Source: Planctomycetota bacterium
GTDB taxonomy: Bacteria > Planctomycetota > Phycisphaerae > Phycisphaerales > Zrk34
Length of the DNA stretch: 64,000 bases
Assembly: GCA_016125255.1 (NCBI GenBank)
Contig: WGMD01000011.1
Coordinates: forward strand, 1-64,000
Direction: 5' to 3'
Below the pieces are notes generated by a model that saw nothing but the letters and a program-made list of their open reading frames with translations, did no database searches and was not told where the DNA came from. Shown one piece after another: positions 14,711 to 23,811 of the stretch (the stretch's first letter is position 1; every line of letters starts with the position of its first letter). The translations under genes were made by a program, and so were the position numbers.

Positions 14711-16227
14711 CGTTTTACGCTGGACAGCCCGCATCGCTCGAGCTTGACACTCGCCATCCGTTGGCGTTTGGCCTCGATGGCTATTTTTTGCCGGGGCGGA
14801 CGCTGGCGAATCTGGCGAAGGCGAACATCTCCGGATCGCCGACGGCGGCGACGCTGGGCGGGTCGGCGACGAAGGCGGTGACGACGACGGGCAAGATGTT
14901 GACGACGGGCGCGACGATGTCGCTGACGATGAACGCGCAGACGCCGATCGCCAATCTGCCGGGGTGGACGGTGGCAGTGCAGTTTCTGGATATGTCGAAT
15001 CGCACGATCTGGTCGGCGTGGAACAGCGGCGGTTTTGCGAACATGACGCTGGTGCCGGTGGATGCGGGTGCGCTGAAGTTCAATCGTCGCAATGATGCCG
15101 GGTTTGATATGACGGCCGCGACGAGCACGGCGACGGTGGTGGGATCGAGGCACACGGTCGTGGTCGCGGTGCGGGGCACGACGGGGGAGATTTGGATTGA
15201 TGGTGTGCTCGACACGAGTTTCACGTATGACCCGACGGCGATCACGACCAATGTTTTCGCCTTCGGGGCGAACGTCGGGGGAACGATTTTCCGCGGCGAT
15301 TTCATCTATTGCGCTCGCTGGCGGGTGGGGTTGTCGCAGAATATGATCCGACAGCTTTTCGCTGATCCGTTCGCGATGTTCCGGTCGCGGAATCGGGTGA
15401 TTGGATTTCTGACGAGCGAGCCGCCGCCGGCGGCGAACCTGGTGCGGGCGGCGGTGGTGGCGGGGTATCCGGCGGCGATCGGTCATGTGGGGGAGGTTGC
15501 TGGTGATGAGCTGATCAATCCCGCGGCTCTGATGGCGGGCCTGCGCGAGGGATGGACGCTGGCGGAATCGCTGGCGATCGCCACGCCGAAGATGAACACG
15601 AATGTGCGGATGATTGGTGATCCGATCGCTCGCGTTCTCATGCCTCGTCAGGGCTACAACATCTACGCTCGGCCGACGGACACGGCGGAGGACGAACTGA
15701 TCGCCGTTGCTCCGGCCGGCGTGAACTCGATCGACCTGACCGACTTCGCCGCTGGCTCGACGCAACTTGTGAGCGTGCGGTCCGTCAATCGTTGCGGCGT
15801 CGAAGACGACGACGCGGCGCCGGTCCGCCAGGTCAGCTTCGATGACGACGGTAATTTGATCCTGCCGGCACCGAACACGGTCATCGAGCTGCGGCTGAAG
15901 GTCGCTGCCGGCGGCGAGGTCACCGCCGTCTGGCTGTATCGTGAGAACGGCCAGTCCGTCGCGCCGGATCGCTTCAACGTCTACATCACGACGGGCGATG
16001 ACGCGTTCGATTTCGGCACAGTCGATGCTGCGGTTAGCTATTCGCCTTCGCGGCAGTTCAGCCAGGCGATCGGCACTTACGCGCATGGCACGCGCGTGCG
16101 CGTAGCTGTGGAGAGCGTCTCGGCCGACGGCATTGCTCAGGTGGCGAAGCGCATCGCCTCGATCGTCGTCGACGCGTCGGCGCCCGATCAGCCGACGGGC
16201 CTGGCTGTGGAGGTCACACGCGAATGA
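14707..16227 (+). CDS. LamG/concanavalin-like lectin domain protein, probable adhesin
   Basis: The 506-residue protein has a LamG-type jelly-roll in residues about 10-235: TVAVQFLDMSNRTIWSA, GTTGEIWIDGVLDTSFTYD and RGDFIYCARWRVGLSQNMI, ending RQLFADPFAMFR as in many phage and bacterial LamG proteins. A fibronectin-III-like region (about 310-500; VRSVNRCGVEDDDAAPVRQ, RVRVAVESVSADGIAQVAK) follows. Such combinations bind cell-surface sugars. With its position near the end of the late operon, it is likely part of the receptor-binding apparatus. Overlaps at both ends show cotranslation. Confidence 0.6.
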   Translation: MTFYAGQPASLELDTRHPLAFGLDGYFLPGRTLANLAKANISGSPTAATLGGSATKAVTTTGKMLTTGATMSLTMNAQTPIANLPGWTVAVQFLDMSNRTIWSAWNSGGFANMTLVPVDAGALKFNRRNDAGFDMTAATSTATVVGSRHTVVVAVRGTTGEIWIDGVLDTSFTYDPTAITTNVFAFGANVGGTIFRGDFIYCARWRVGLSQNMIRQLFADPFAMFRSRNRVIGFLTSEPPPAANLVRAAVVAGYPAAIGHVGEVAGDELINPAALMAGLREGWTLAESLAIATPKMNTNVRMIGDPIARVLMPRQGYNIYARPTDTAEDELIAVAPAGVNSIDLTDFAAGSTQLVSVRSVNRCGVEDDDAAPVRQVSFDDDGNLILPAPNTVIELRLKVAAGGEVTAVWLYRENGQSVAPDRFNVYITTGDDAFDFGTVDAAVSYSPSRQFSQAIGTYAHGTRVRVAVESVSADGIAQVAKRIASIVVDASAPDQPTGLAVEVTRE

Positions 16228-16730
16228 TCCAGCCAGGCGTAGAGCGTCATCAGATCAGCGTCGCCGATCGTGCGCGGCAGCAGGCGGAGCTGCGGTCGAT
16301 CGAGCTTCGCGATGGCATCCCTGAGCCGGGCGGCGCGGGCGCCCCCGTGAAATGGTTCGCCGTGCTGTCCTTTGAAGGCGATCATCTGGTGTGCAATGAG
16401 TGGGATTGGGCAACTCAGACGCCGATTGGCGACCTTGTGAAGATCGCCATGCCGCCGCTGCTGCGCGCGAGCGATTACGATCACAAGACGATCGACGGCG
16501 TGACGTACGCTGCCAACCCCACGGGGCGCAACGCCACCGACGGCGTCCGAAATGAGCAGCAGGTCATTGAGCCTCCCTACGTGCGAGCGGGCGAGGATGA
16601 AATCTACACGCTGATTCTCGCAATGGAGATTAGCACGACTGGCGTCACGCTGGTCGGCGACGAGCTGGTGACCTGGCAGGACATGAACATCGACGGTCGC
16701 TGCTGGAAACAAAAGCGGGGTGGCATATGA
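16224..16730 (+). CDS. Phage protein of unknown function
   Basis: The 168-residue protein begins with a helical segment (HQISVADRARQQAELRSI) and continues as a beta-rich domain. An internal KWFAVLSFEGDHLVCNEWDW resembles the compact C-terminal domain of tail-associated proteins that bind short beta ligands. It overlaps the propeller gene by four bases and so probably acts with it. No function is assignable. Confidence 0.5.
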   Translation: MIQPGVERHQISVADRARQQAELRSIELRDGIPEPGGAGAPVKWFAVLSFEGDHLVCNEWDWATQTPIGDLVKIAMPPLLRASDYDHKTIDGVTYAANPTGRNATDGVRNEQQVIEPPYVRAGEDEIYTLILAMEISTTGVTLVGDELVTWQDMNIDGRCWKQKRGGI

Positions 16731-17881
16731 CGATGACGAATCGCGAGCTCGTCTCTCGACTCGGCGCCGGCACGGCCTCGCTCCTGCTCGCGGGCGGGTA
16801 CCTCCAGCCCTGCCTGTATTGTTTCGATCCGACGACACGGCTGCTGTTATGGGAGGGCGAGACGCACAAGGCGTCGACGTTCGCGCTCGCCACGGATGGC
16901 ACATCGGTCTACGTCGCTGGCGAGCCCGGCACGGCCGGCGACGCTGTGAAGCGCAGCACGCCCGCATCACTTTTTAAGTTCAATGGAGCGGGCGGCGATC
17001 TGATCTGGTCGAGCGATCCCGGTCGCATCTTCTCGATGGCATGCTCTGGCGGTCAGCTCTATGCATCCATCCAGGGGCCAGGGCCTGGCGTCACCTATCG
17101 CATGGTGAAGATCTCCGGGACAACCGGACAGGTCCTGCGCGATTACGTCGGGACCGACATGCAGCCCTATCCGGCGCCGTCGGGGCAGAAGGGCGTGAAT
17201 GCCGGCGACGTCATTGCGGCGCCGAATGGTGATCTGATTCTCACCGGATTCGGGGGGCCGGTCCTGCGCGACGGCGGCCTTCTCGATGTATTTGGGGTCG
17301 GCCGCTATACCGCCAATGGCCACTTGGTATGGGGCGCCTTCGATGCCCTCCCGGCGACGTCTTCGCGGTTCGGGACCGACGGCTCGATTTACTCGCCTGG
17401 CAGCACGAGCGAGATCGCCACGGTCGCTGTGGTCGACCCGAGCTCTGGCGATGTGATCGATCGCGCCAATGCGCACACATTCATCTCGTCGTTTATGCAG
17501 CCGCCGATCTGGGCGGCGGAGGCGAGCGGTCGTGTGATCGTTCAGTTCGCCGAGACCGGCGGCGCCATGCAGAGCGACGGCGTGGGGAGTGGACCTTACA
17601 ACGTGGCCGCCGTGTCCCGCATCGATTTCGACTCGGCCTTGCCGCTCTGGCGCCATGCCGATGCGGGCCTCGTCGCTCGGGACTTCCTCGTCATTGGCAA
17701 CGAGGTGATTTGCGCGGGCCATGACGCCGCAGCGGAGGGGATCGTCTTCGCGATCTCACGATTCACCGGGGCCGTGCTCTGGACCTTCAAGCCGGTCGGG
17801 TTCGCGCCCGGCAGCTTTGAACGCATTTTGAAAGTGGGGACCAACGTGGTGGTCGCGGGCTACCGGGGCACCATGTACTGA
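16727..17881 (+). CDS. PQQ-like beta-propeller protein at the end of the phage operon
   Basis: The 384-residue protein shows repeated PQQ/WD-like blades: YCFDPTTRLLLWEGE, LFKFNGAGGDLIWS, VGRYTANGHLVWGAF, VAVVDPSSGDVI and SRFTGAVLWTFKPVG. The spacing of about 45-60 residues would fill 6-7 blades. There is no signal peptide. It is the last gene before the chromosomal metF region, so it is either the final tail-tip protein or a host-derived passenger. Confidence 0.6.
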   Translation: MTMTNRELVSRLGAGTASLLLAGGYLQPCLYCFDPTTRLLLWEGETHKASTFALATDGTSVYVAGEPGTAGDAVKRSTPASLFKFNGAGGDLIWSSDPGRIFSMACSGGQLYASIQGPGPGVTYRMVKISGTTGQVLRDYVGTDMQPYPAPSGQKGVNAGDVIAAPNGDLILTGFGGPVLRDGGLLDVFGVGRYTANGHLVWGAFDALPATSSRFGTDGSIYSPGSTSEIATVAVVDPSSGDVIDRANAHTFISSFMQPPIWAAEASGRVIVQFAETGGAMQSDGVGSGPYNVAAVSRIDFDSALPLWRHADAGLVARDFLVIGNEVICAGHDAAAEGIVFAISRFTGAVLWTFKPVGFAPGSFERILKVGTNVVVAGYRGTMY

Positions 17882-18141
17882 CCGTTTGAACGACCTTCGA
17901 TGGGTCTTTGACAACCGAATAAACACCCCTCTGCTGGCGGCTGAATCGGTCCAGTTTGTGCTCGGATCGGATCAGCCAGCCCTATCACGCCAGCAGCCCG
18001 GCCATCGCCGGGCGGGGCAGGAAATCAGGCGTCAGGGCTGGGACGCTTGTTTTCGTGCGCCGATCGCGAATCCCATTTAGCGCCCCAAAATCCCATTTTG
18101 ATCGCGCCGCTACACCCCGCCCGGATGAAAATCGCCCTCAT
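17882..18141. other. Intergenic stretch between phage operon and metF, no gene seen
   Basis: I see no gene here. A small hairpin GCCCGGC-catc-GCCGGGC lies at 17996-18013 without a U tract, and a direct repeat AATCCCATTT occurs twice near 18067-18100. No tRNA or integrase-type attachment site is evident, so the right border of the prophage cannot be placed more exactly. Confidence 0.5.
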
Positions 18142-18193
18142 TTGCCGGGACGGACGACGGGTGCTATCATCTATTCATCCGGATATATGGATG
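18142..18193 (+). promoter_or_regulatory. metF promoter with palindromic operator
   Basis: TTGCCG (18142-18147), a 17-bp spacer and TATCAT (18165-18170) form a good sigma-70-type promoter. Immediately downstream lies the inverted repeat CATCC-ggatatat-GGATG (18176-18193), which covers the expected transcript start and ends at the ribosome-binding site (GGAG at 18193-18196). A repressor bound there would block metF transcription. The regulator is unknown. Confidence 0.55.
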
Positions 18194-18203
18194 GAGCGAT
18201 TTC

Positions 18204-19112
18204 ATGCAGCGTCGGTTTCCAGAGATTTTCGAGCAGGCGGGGGCGACGTTTTCCTTCGAGTTTTTCCCGCCCAAGACGCCCGAGGCCCAGGGCCGGCTCC
18301 ACCAGCAGGTGGCGGAACTGAAGACCCTGAGCCCGTCGTTTGTGACATGCACCTACGGGGCGGGCGGATCGACGCGGCAGCAGACCGGCGACATCGTGGC
18401 TAAGCTCGGCAAGGAACTGGCGGTGCCGACGGCGGCGCACCTGACCTGCGTCGGGCACTCGTGCGACCAGCTTGTCGAAGTGCTCGAGGGCTATCGGAAG
18501 ATGGGCATCGCCAACATCGTCGCCTTGCGCGGCGACGCCCCGGCGGACCAGTCGACCTTCACGCCGCATCCGGAGGGGCTGCGTTATGCCGGTGAACTGG
18601 TGGGCTTGATCCGCAAGCGGTTCGGCGACGCGTTCGGCATTGCCGTGGCCGGTTACCCGGAGGGGCACACGGACACGCGCTGCAAGCTGACGGACCTCGA
18701 TCATTTGAAGCGGAAGGTGGACGCGGGGGCGGACGTGGTGGTGACGCAGTTGTTTTTCGACAACCGCGACTTTTACGATTTTGTGGAGCGCTGCCAGATC
18801 GTCGGCATCCGCGTGCCGGTCGTGGCGGGGATCATGCCCATCGTCTCGCGCTCGGGCATCATGCGCATGGCGGGTCTGTGCGGGGCGCGCCTGCCGGCGA
18901 AGCTGCTGCGGCGGCTCGTGGCGGCGACGGATGATGAGCAGGTGGCGAAGATCGGCATCGACTGGGCGACCCAGCAGTGCCGCGACCTGCTCGACCATCA
19001 GGTGCGCGGGATTCATTTTTACACGCTCAACCGCTCGAGCGCGACCATCGAAATCTACCGCCGGCTCGGCGCCAGAGATTCGCAGGCGCTGGCGCACATG
19101 GCGCGCGGTTAA
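18204..19112 (+). CDS. metF: 5,10-methylenetetrahydrofolate reductase
   Basis: The 302-residue protein reduces 5,10-methylene-THF to 5-methyl-THF for methionine synthesis, using FAD. Family landmarks are in order: FSFEFFPPKTPEAQ near residue 17, with the conserved Glu of the FEFFPPK motif; TYGAGGSTRQ near 50; NIVALRGDAP near 109; AGYPEGH near 150; DAGADVVVTQLFFD near 175; and PVVAGIMPI near 212. The C-terminal HFYTLNRS is also typical. Length is normal. GGAG lies seven bases before the ATG, next to the palindromic operator. Confidence 0.95.
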   Translation: MQRRFPEIFEQAGATFSFEFFPPKTPEAQGRLHQQVAELKTLSPSFVTCTYGAGGSTRQQTGDIVAKLGKELAVPTAAHLTCVGHSCDQLVEVLEGYRKMGIANIVALRGDAPADQSTFTPHPEGLRYAGELVGLIRKRFGDAFGIAVAGYPEGHTDTRCKLTDLDHLKRKVDAGADVVVTQLFFDNRDFYDFVERCQIVGIRVPVVAGIMPIVSRSGIMRMAGLCGARLPAKLLRRLVAATDDEQVAKIGIDWATQQCRDLLDHQVRGIHFYTLNRSSATIEIYRRLGARDSQALAHMARG

Positions 19113-19143
19113 CCGCATCGCCGCTGAACTTCAATTCACGACA

Positions 19144-19368
19144 TCACTCCGCGGCGGACAAACCCGGCGGGGGGTCGGTGGGCACGTCGGCGATCTGGGT
19201 CGGTTGAGGCGTGGGCGTGAGGCACAATGGTTCGGTGCGCATGGAGCGCATGTACGGCGACCCGGTGATCAGGCCCCAGAGGAGGATGATGACCAGCAGC
19301 ACGGCCCACTCGCCGGCGGTGGTCACATGGGTCGGTTCAGGTCCGAAACGACGGGGGGTTTGGCTCAT
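19144..19368 (-). CDS. Small single-pass membrane protein
   Basis: The frame gives 74 residues with one strong membrane helix (WAVLLVIILLWGLITGSP, about residues 21-38) and a Thr/Pro-rich tail (PTPQPTQIADVPTDPPPG). No ribosome-binding site is obvious. It lies convergent to metF and divergent from the DnaJ-FHA gene. It could be a small envelope protein; the function is unknown. Confidence 0.5.
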   Translation of the reverse strand: MSQTPRRFGPEPTHVTTAGEWAVLLVIILLWGLITGSPYMRSMRTEPLCLTPTPQPTQIADVPTDPPPGLSAAE

Positions 19369-19605
19369 GGGGCACGCTCGCATTCCGCGTCGCCTTTCAC
19401 CTTCAGACTTATCGGCGCGGGACCGGGCGCCGGTTGCATCAAAAGTCCGAATATTTCCGGACCGGACCGGCCGGGTCAATCGCCGGCGACTTTCAGTGGC
19501 CCGTCGCGAACACCGATAAGGTCTATACGTTACAATGCTCTGTGAAGATCGGCCGGGGACATTTGAGAGGCGCGGGCCACCGCATCTGCGGAAAAATGCG
19601 TACAC

Positions 19606-22600
19606 ATGGGAAGCGATTATTACCAGATACTGGGCCTGACCCCCGCGGCTGACGACGACCTGATCGACAAGGCCTACCGCCTGCTGGCGCGCCGGTATCA
19701 CCCCGATCAGCGCCCCGATCAGAACGATGTGCTGCGCTTTCGGCAGATTCAGGAAGCGTACGAGGTACTCAGTTCGCCGCGCCTCAAGATGCAGTACGAC
19801 CAGGGCCGACTCGAGCTCGGCCCGGCCGCGCGCGCCGGGGCGGGGATCGACGTGTATCAGATGCTCCGCCTGCGTTTCGATCAGGCGGCGCGCGGCGGGC
19901 GCGTGACGATCACGCGCATGGGCCCGCGCGGCGAGGCGCGTCAGCTCGACGTCAACGTGCCCCGGGCGGTCGAAGATGGGGCGCGCCTGCGCCTGCGCGG
20001 ACAAGGTGGCGCGTCGTCGCCCAGCGGGCCGCACGGCGACCTGCTCATCGTCGTCTCCGTCGAGCCGCACCGTGTGTTCCGACGCGACGGGCTGGACCTG
20101 CATGTCGACGTCGATGTGCCGGTCGACGTGGCGATGCTCGGCGGACGCGTGTCGGCTCCGACGCTTGACGGCGAAGTCGATGTGGAAATTCCGCCGGGCA
20201 CGACCGGCGGCGAGAAGCTGCGCGTTCGCGCGGCCGGACTCAAGAATAACGACAACCAGTTCGGCGACCTCTACGCCGTGGTGCGCGTCCGAATCCCCAA
20301 GACCGTCAGCCAGCGGGCGCAGCAGATGGCCGCCGACGCCCCCGTCGAAGCGCCGTCGGCGCCCCCGGCGTCGACGGACGACGAGCCGGCCCTTCGCCTC
20401 GCGCCCGAGGAAACCGAAGATGACCTGGCCCAGCGGCAGGCGCGGCTCGATCGCATGGCCGGTCGTCTTGACGTGCGGCACCGCCGACTCGCCGGATTCC
20501 GGGCCGCCCTGCGCCGCCGGCTCAATCGTCTCGAAGTCGAGTCGCACAGTTCCGGTCAGCAGCGCGAAGTGCTCGCCCAGCATGCCATGCTCGTCATGGT
20601 CGATCAGGACAATCAGCGCCGCACCTTTCCGCTGGCCAAGCCCGTCACCGTGATCGGTCGGCGGGGATCGTGCGAACTATCCATCCCGCTCACCAGCATC
20701 TCGCGCGAGCACTGCCAGATCGACTTCCGCGACGGGCAATTCTTCGTGCGCGATCTGCAATCAAGCAACGGCGTCCTCGTCAACGATCAGCGCGTCAGCG
20801 AATCGCCCCTCAAGGCCGGCGACGTCATCCACATCGGCGCGGTGTACCTCGGGCTGACGCTCGGCGGGGAGCCGGCGCAGATGAAAGTCCCTCCGTCCAC
20901 CGTGCCCGGTGATGCGGACCCCATCGTGTACTCGGCGGCGGCGGTGGCGGCGTATCACGAATTCGTCAATCACCGAAAAAATCAGGACCAGATGCAGGCC
21001 CAGGCGCAGCGGCTCGCCGATGGCGAAGCCGCGCTTGCCGAGCAGCGGCGAGAAGTCGACGAGGCGGCGGCGCAGCTTCAGCGCGATCGGCAGCGGGTGG
21101 ACGAAGAGCGCGCCGCGCTGGCGCGTCAGTCCGATGCGGCGGGTCAGCAGATGCAGCAGGTTGCACAGCGCCGCGCGGAAGTCGATCAGGCGGCGGCGGC
21201 GCTCGATGCGCAGCGGTCAAAGATCGAGCAGCAGCGGACCGAACTGGAGGACCGCACGCGCTCGCTCGCCGAGCAGCAGCGCCGTCACGAAACGCACAAG
21301 GCGGAGCTTGATGCCCTGCGTCTCTCGCTGCACGAACAGCGCGAAAAGGCCAGCGGGCAGGCGACGGACCTCGACGCCGACCGGACCGCCCTCGCCGAAG
21401 CGCGACGGGAGGTGGAGCGGCAGCAGGTCGACCTCGTCGCGCAGCGGCAGTCGCTGGACACGCGTGCGCAGGAACTGGATCAGCTTCAGCGCCGCCTCGA
21501 TCAGCAGCAGCAGGATCATGCCCGTCACGTCGATGACCTTTCGCAGCAGCGCCGCGCGGCGGACGAACACAAGGCGCGCACGGACGCCGCCGCGGCGGCG
21601 CTGGCGGCGACCAGCGCGGCGCTCGAAGCGGAACGCACTTCGCTTCATCAGCAGCGCGACCAGCAGGCCGCGCGACAGGCGCAACTCGACCACAGGGCGG
21701 CGGAGCTGGAGGAGTCGCACCGCAAGGTCGAAGCCGAGCGTGCCCAGTGCCGGACCGATCGGCAGGCGGTCGAGTCGGACCGCATCGCCCTTGAGACGCG
21801 CCACGCCGACATTCAGGAGCGTCTGGCCCTGCTCGAGCATCAGCAGCGCGAGGCATCGAAGGCGCAGCAGCACGCGGATCGTCAGCTTGAAACCGCGCAG
21901 CGGCGCAGCGAAGAGCTTGAGCATCGCGCGGCCGAACTGAATCAGCGCCAGGCGCAGCTCGACGGCCGGGCGTCGGACATGGAGCGGCGTCTCAAGGAAG
22001 TCGAAGCGGCCGAAGCGCGCGTCAACGAAGCGGCGCAGGTCAAGGCCGTCGCCGATGCTCAGTCCGCCGCGCTGGCCGACGAGCGCGCGAAGCTCGAAGT
22101 GCAGCGGCGGGAGCTCGACGAGCGTGTCGCCAAGCTGGCTGCGGATGAGCAGACGCATCAGCAGGAGCAGATGGAGCTGATACGCCGCTCGAGCATTCTC
22201 GATCAGCGCGAGCAGCGGCTCACCAAACAGCTCAACGATCTGCCCGAGCATCTTCGCCGCCTCGGCGAGCAGCGGCTCGCCACCGAGTCGCTGCATCAAC
22301 AGCTCATCGAGCGACAGGCCGAGCTCGACGCATTTCTCCAGCGCGTGCAGAAAAAGCAGGAGGAAGCGTCCGAGCAGCAGCGCCAGCTTGATGCGGCGCA
22401 GAAGCAGATGCGCGAAGCGGCGGCGGAACTCGAATCGCAGAAGAACCAGATCGCCGAGCAGCGCCGCATGATGGAGGCCCAGGCGGCCGAGCAGGTGCGG
22501 ACGTTGGCGGAGCTGGCTCAAAAGCAGCGTATGCTCGACGAACAGCGTGCGGAGATCGAGCGGCTTCGTGCCGAGGCGGCCGCCGAGCCGGAGCCGGTCG

Positions 22601-23703
22601 AGGCGGTGAAGCTCGAGCCCGTTGCCCCGGTCCAAATCGAAGCGCCGCCTTCGCCCGCCCCGTCGCTGCTCGGTCCGCCGCCCGGTGCGGAGGAGACGAT
22701 CCAAACGCCGAGCGAGGACGCGGTGGTGGAAACGACCGATTCCGCCGCCCCGCATTTCCAGCTTGTCCGCGCGGACAATCGGGCGCTGGTCGATCTTACG
22801 CCGCATCACATCCGCACCGCCGCCGGCTACATCGACCGCAAGGGCGCGTATCATCTGTTCGTCGATTACATCGATCAGAAGCTCAACACGGTCAATAGCT
22901 GGGGCGCGGAGATCCGCTACTACCGGTCCAAGAACGGCAAGGCATGGGACTGGGTGCAGACGGCGATCGAGCGCGGGCCGGCGGGTGAAAACGCCGCCGA
23001 CGGCTACGGCGCCGCGAGCCCGGCGATCGTGCAGGCCAATCATCGACTGCTCATGTTCTACGCCGGCCGCGGCGATCTGGAGCCGGGCGCTTCGCCGAAC
23101 ATCCTCGCGCGTCCGGGCAGCCCCGGTTATCTGCCGAGCCGCATCATGCTCGCCGTCGCGCACACCGACAGCGTCGGCTCGCCCGTCGGTACGTTCGCCA
23201 AGCGCGGCGTCGTCGTCGACCTGAACGAATCATGGGGCAACCTCCGCCTCGACTACCCCGCCGCGGCGATCGAGGATGACACCGTCCACTTGTTTTACAC
23301 CGCCTACGACGACGCCCGCAGTCTCGATCATCGCGTGCTCGGATATGCCACGGCGAATCTCAAGGACCTGAACTTCACCGTGCGCCCGACGCCGATTCTT
23401 GAAGTGCGCGGCGGCGGCGAGATGCCGCGCATCGTTCGACACGCCGGTCAATGGCACCTGTTCTATCAGCATTACTCGCATGTCGATGGGGCGCGCTGGC
23501 GCCACTACGTCGCCAACACGCTCCCGCACTTTGAACTCCTCGACTCCAACTTCTTCGACGGCGTGCACGGCGAGTCGAACCCGATCATGTTCTGGACCGA
23601 CCTGACCAGCCGCCTGCCCGACGAACCGACCGCCCTGATCACCAGCGCCGCCGGCGCCAACTGGCGACTGTTCCCCTACGCGCTGCGCCCGGCGCATGTG
23701 TGA
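19606..23703 (+). CDS. J-domain/FHA/coiled-coil/propeller fusion protein
   Basis: One uninterrupted frame of 1365 residues contains five parts. Residues 1-68 are a J domain with HPD at 32-34, which activates Hsp70. Residues about 80-225 are a DnaJ/CbpA-type substrate-binding region (VPRAVEDGARLRLRGQG, DGEVDVEIPPGTTGG). Residues about 327-420 are an FHA phosphothreonine-binding domain with GRRGSCELSI, SREHC and SSNGVLVN. Residues about 445-1000 are Gln/Arg/Glu-rich coiled coil. Residues about 1050-1365 look like a five-bladed GH43/GH32-type propeller (YHLFVDYIDQ, MLAVAHTDS, EMPRIVRHAGQWHLFYQ). There is no signal peptide, so it is cytoplasmic. The combination suggests a scaffold linking Hsp70, a Ser/Thr kinase signal and a sugar or other ligand. 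Confidence 0.8.
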   Translation: MGSDYYQILGLTPAADDDLIDKAYRLLARRYHPDQRPDQNDVLRFRQIQEAYEVLSSPRLKMQYDQGRLELGPAARAGAGIDVYQMLRLRFDQAARGGRVTITRMGPRGEARQLDVNVPRAVEDGARLRLRGQGGASSPSGPHGDLLIVVSVEPHRVFRRDGLDLHVDVDVPVDVAMLGGRVSAPTLDGEVDVEIPPGTTGGEKLRVRAAGLKNNDNQFGDLYAVVRVRIPKTVSQRAQQMAADAPVEAPSAPPASTDDEPALRLAPEETEDDLAQRQARLDRMAGRLDVRHRRLAGFRAALRRRLNRLEVESHSSGQQREVLAQHAMLVMVDQDNQRRTFPLAKPVTVIGRRGSCELSIPLTSISREHCQIDFRDGQFFVRDLQSSNGVLVNDQRVSESPLKAGDVIHIGAVYLGLTLGGEPAQMKVPPSTVPGDADPIVYSAAAVAAYHEFVNHRKNQDQMQAQAQRLADGEAALAEQRREVDEAAAQLQRDRQRVDEERAALARQSDAAGQQMQQVAQRRAEVDQAAAALDAQRSKIEQQRTELEDRTRSLAEQQRRHETHKAELDALRLSLHEQREKASGQATDLDADRTALAEARREVERQQVDLVAQRQSLDTRAQELDQLQRRLDQQQQDHARHVDDLSQQRRAADEHKARTDAAAAALAATSAALEAERTSLHQQRDQQAARQAQLDHRAAELEESHRKVEAERAQCRTDRQAVESDRIALETRHADIQERLALLEHQQREASKAQQHADRQLETAQRRSEELEHRAAELNQRQAQLDGRASDMERRLKEVEAAEARVNEAAQVKAVADAQSAALADERAKLEVQRRELDERVAKLAADEQTHQQEQMELIRRSSILDQREQRLTKQLNDLPEHLRRLGEQRLATESLHQQLIERQAELDAFLQRVQKKQEEASEQQRQLDAAQKQMREAAAELESQKNQIAEQRRMMEAQAAEQVRTLAELAQKQRMLDEQRAEIERLRAEAAAEPEPVEAVKLEPVAPVQIEAPPSPAPSLLGPPPGAEETIQTPSEDAVVETTDSAAPHFQLVRADNRALVDLTPHHIRTAAGYIDRKGAYHLFVDYIDQKLNTVNSWGAEIRYYRSKNGKAWDWVQTAIERGPAGENAADGYGAASPAIVQANHRLLMFYAGRGDLEPGASPNILARPGSPGYLPSRIMLAVAHTDSVGSPVGTFAKRGVVVDLNESWGNLRLDYPAAAIEDDTVHLFYTAYDDARSLDHRVLGYATANLKDLNFTVRPTPILEVRGGGEMPRIVRHAGQWHLFYQHYSHVDGARWRHYVANTLPHFELLDSNFFDGVHGESNPIMFWTDLTSRLPDEPTALITSAAGANWRLFPYALRPAHV

Positions 23704-23708
23704 GGTCG

Positions 23709-23810
23709 GGGAATTGAAAAATGAAAATTGACCATTTCCAATTGCAAATTGATGCGGAGCGCCCGATCAATTTGCATTTTGCAATTTGCAATGGCCAATT
23801 TTCAATTCCC
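23709..23810. repeat. Imperfect intergenic palindrome built of AATTGCAAA/TTTGCATTTTGC words
   Basis: The 100-base AT-rich stretch pairs with itself: gaattgaaaaatgaaaattg on the left with tcaatttgcattttgcaatt and caattttcaattcc on the right. The same words recur at 37047-37150. It lies between convergent genes and would fold into a long hairpin. It has no coding signal. Confidence 0.7.
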
Positions 23811-23811
23811 C

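Noticed and set aside
14554-16086. Long minus-strand reading frame of about 510 residues
   Set aside because: It is antisense to the LamG-like gene 14707-16227; its product is Arg/His-rich with no domain, as expected from high-GC complementary frames.
17882-18141. Prophage attachment site or tRNA at the operon end
   Set aside because: No tRNA fold and no matching sequence near the left edge could be found.
21217-23163. Minus-strand frame of about 648 residues
   Set aside because: Antisense to the coiled-coil part of the DnaJ-FHA fusion; the Leu/Arg-rich product reflects the reverse of Gln/Arg/Glu codons.
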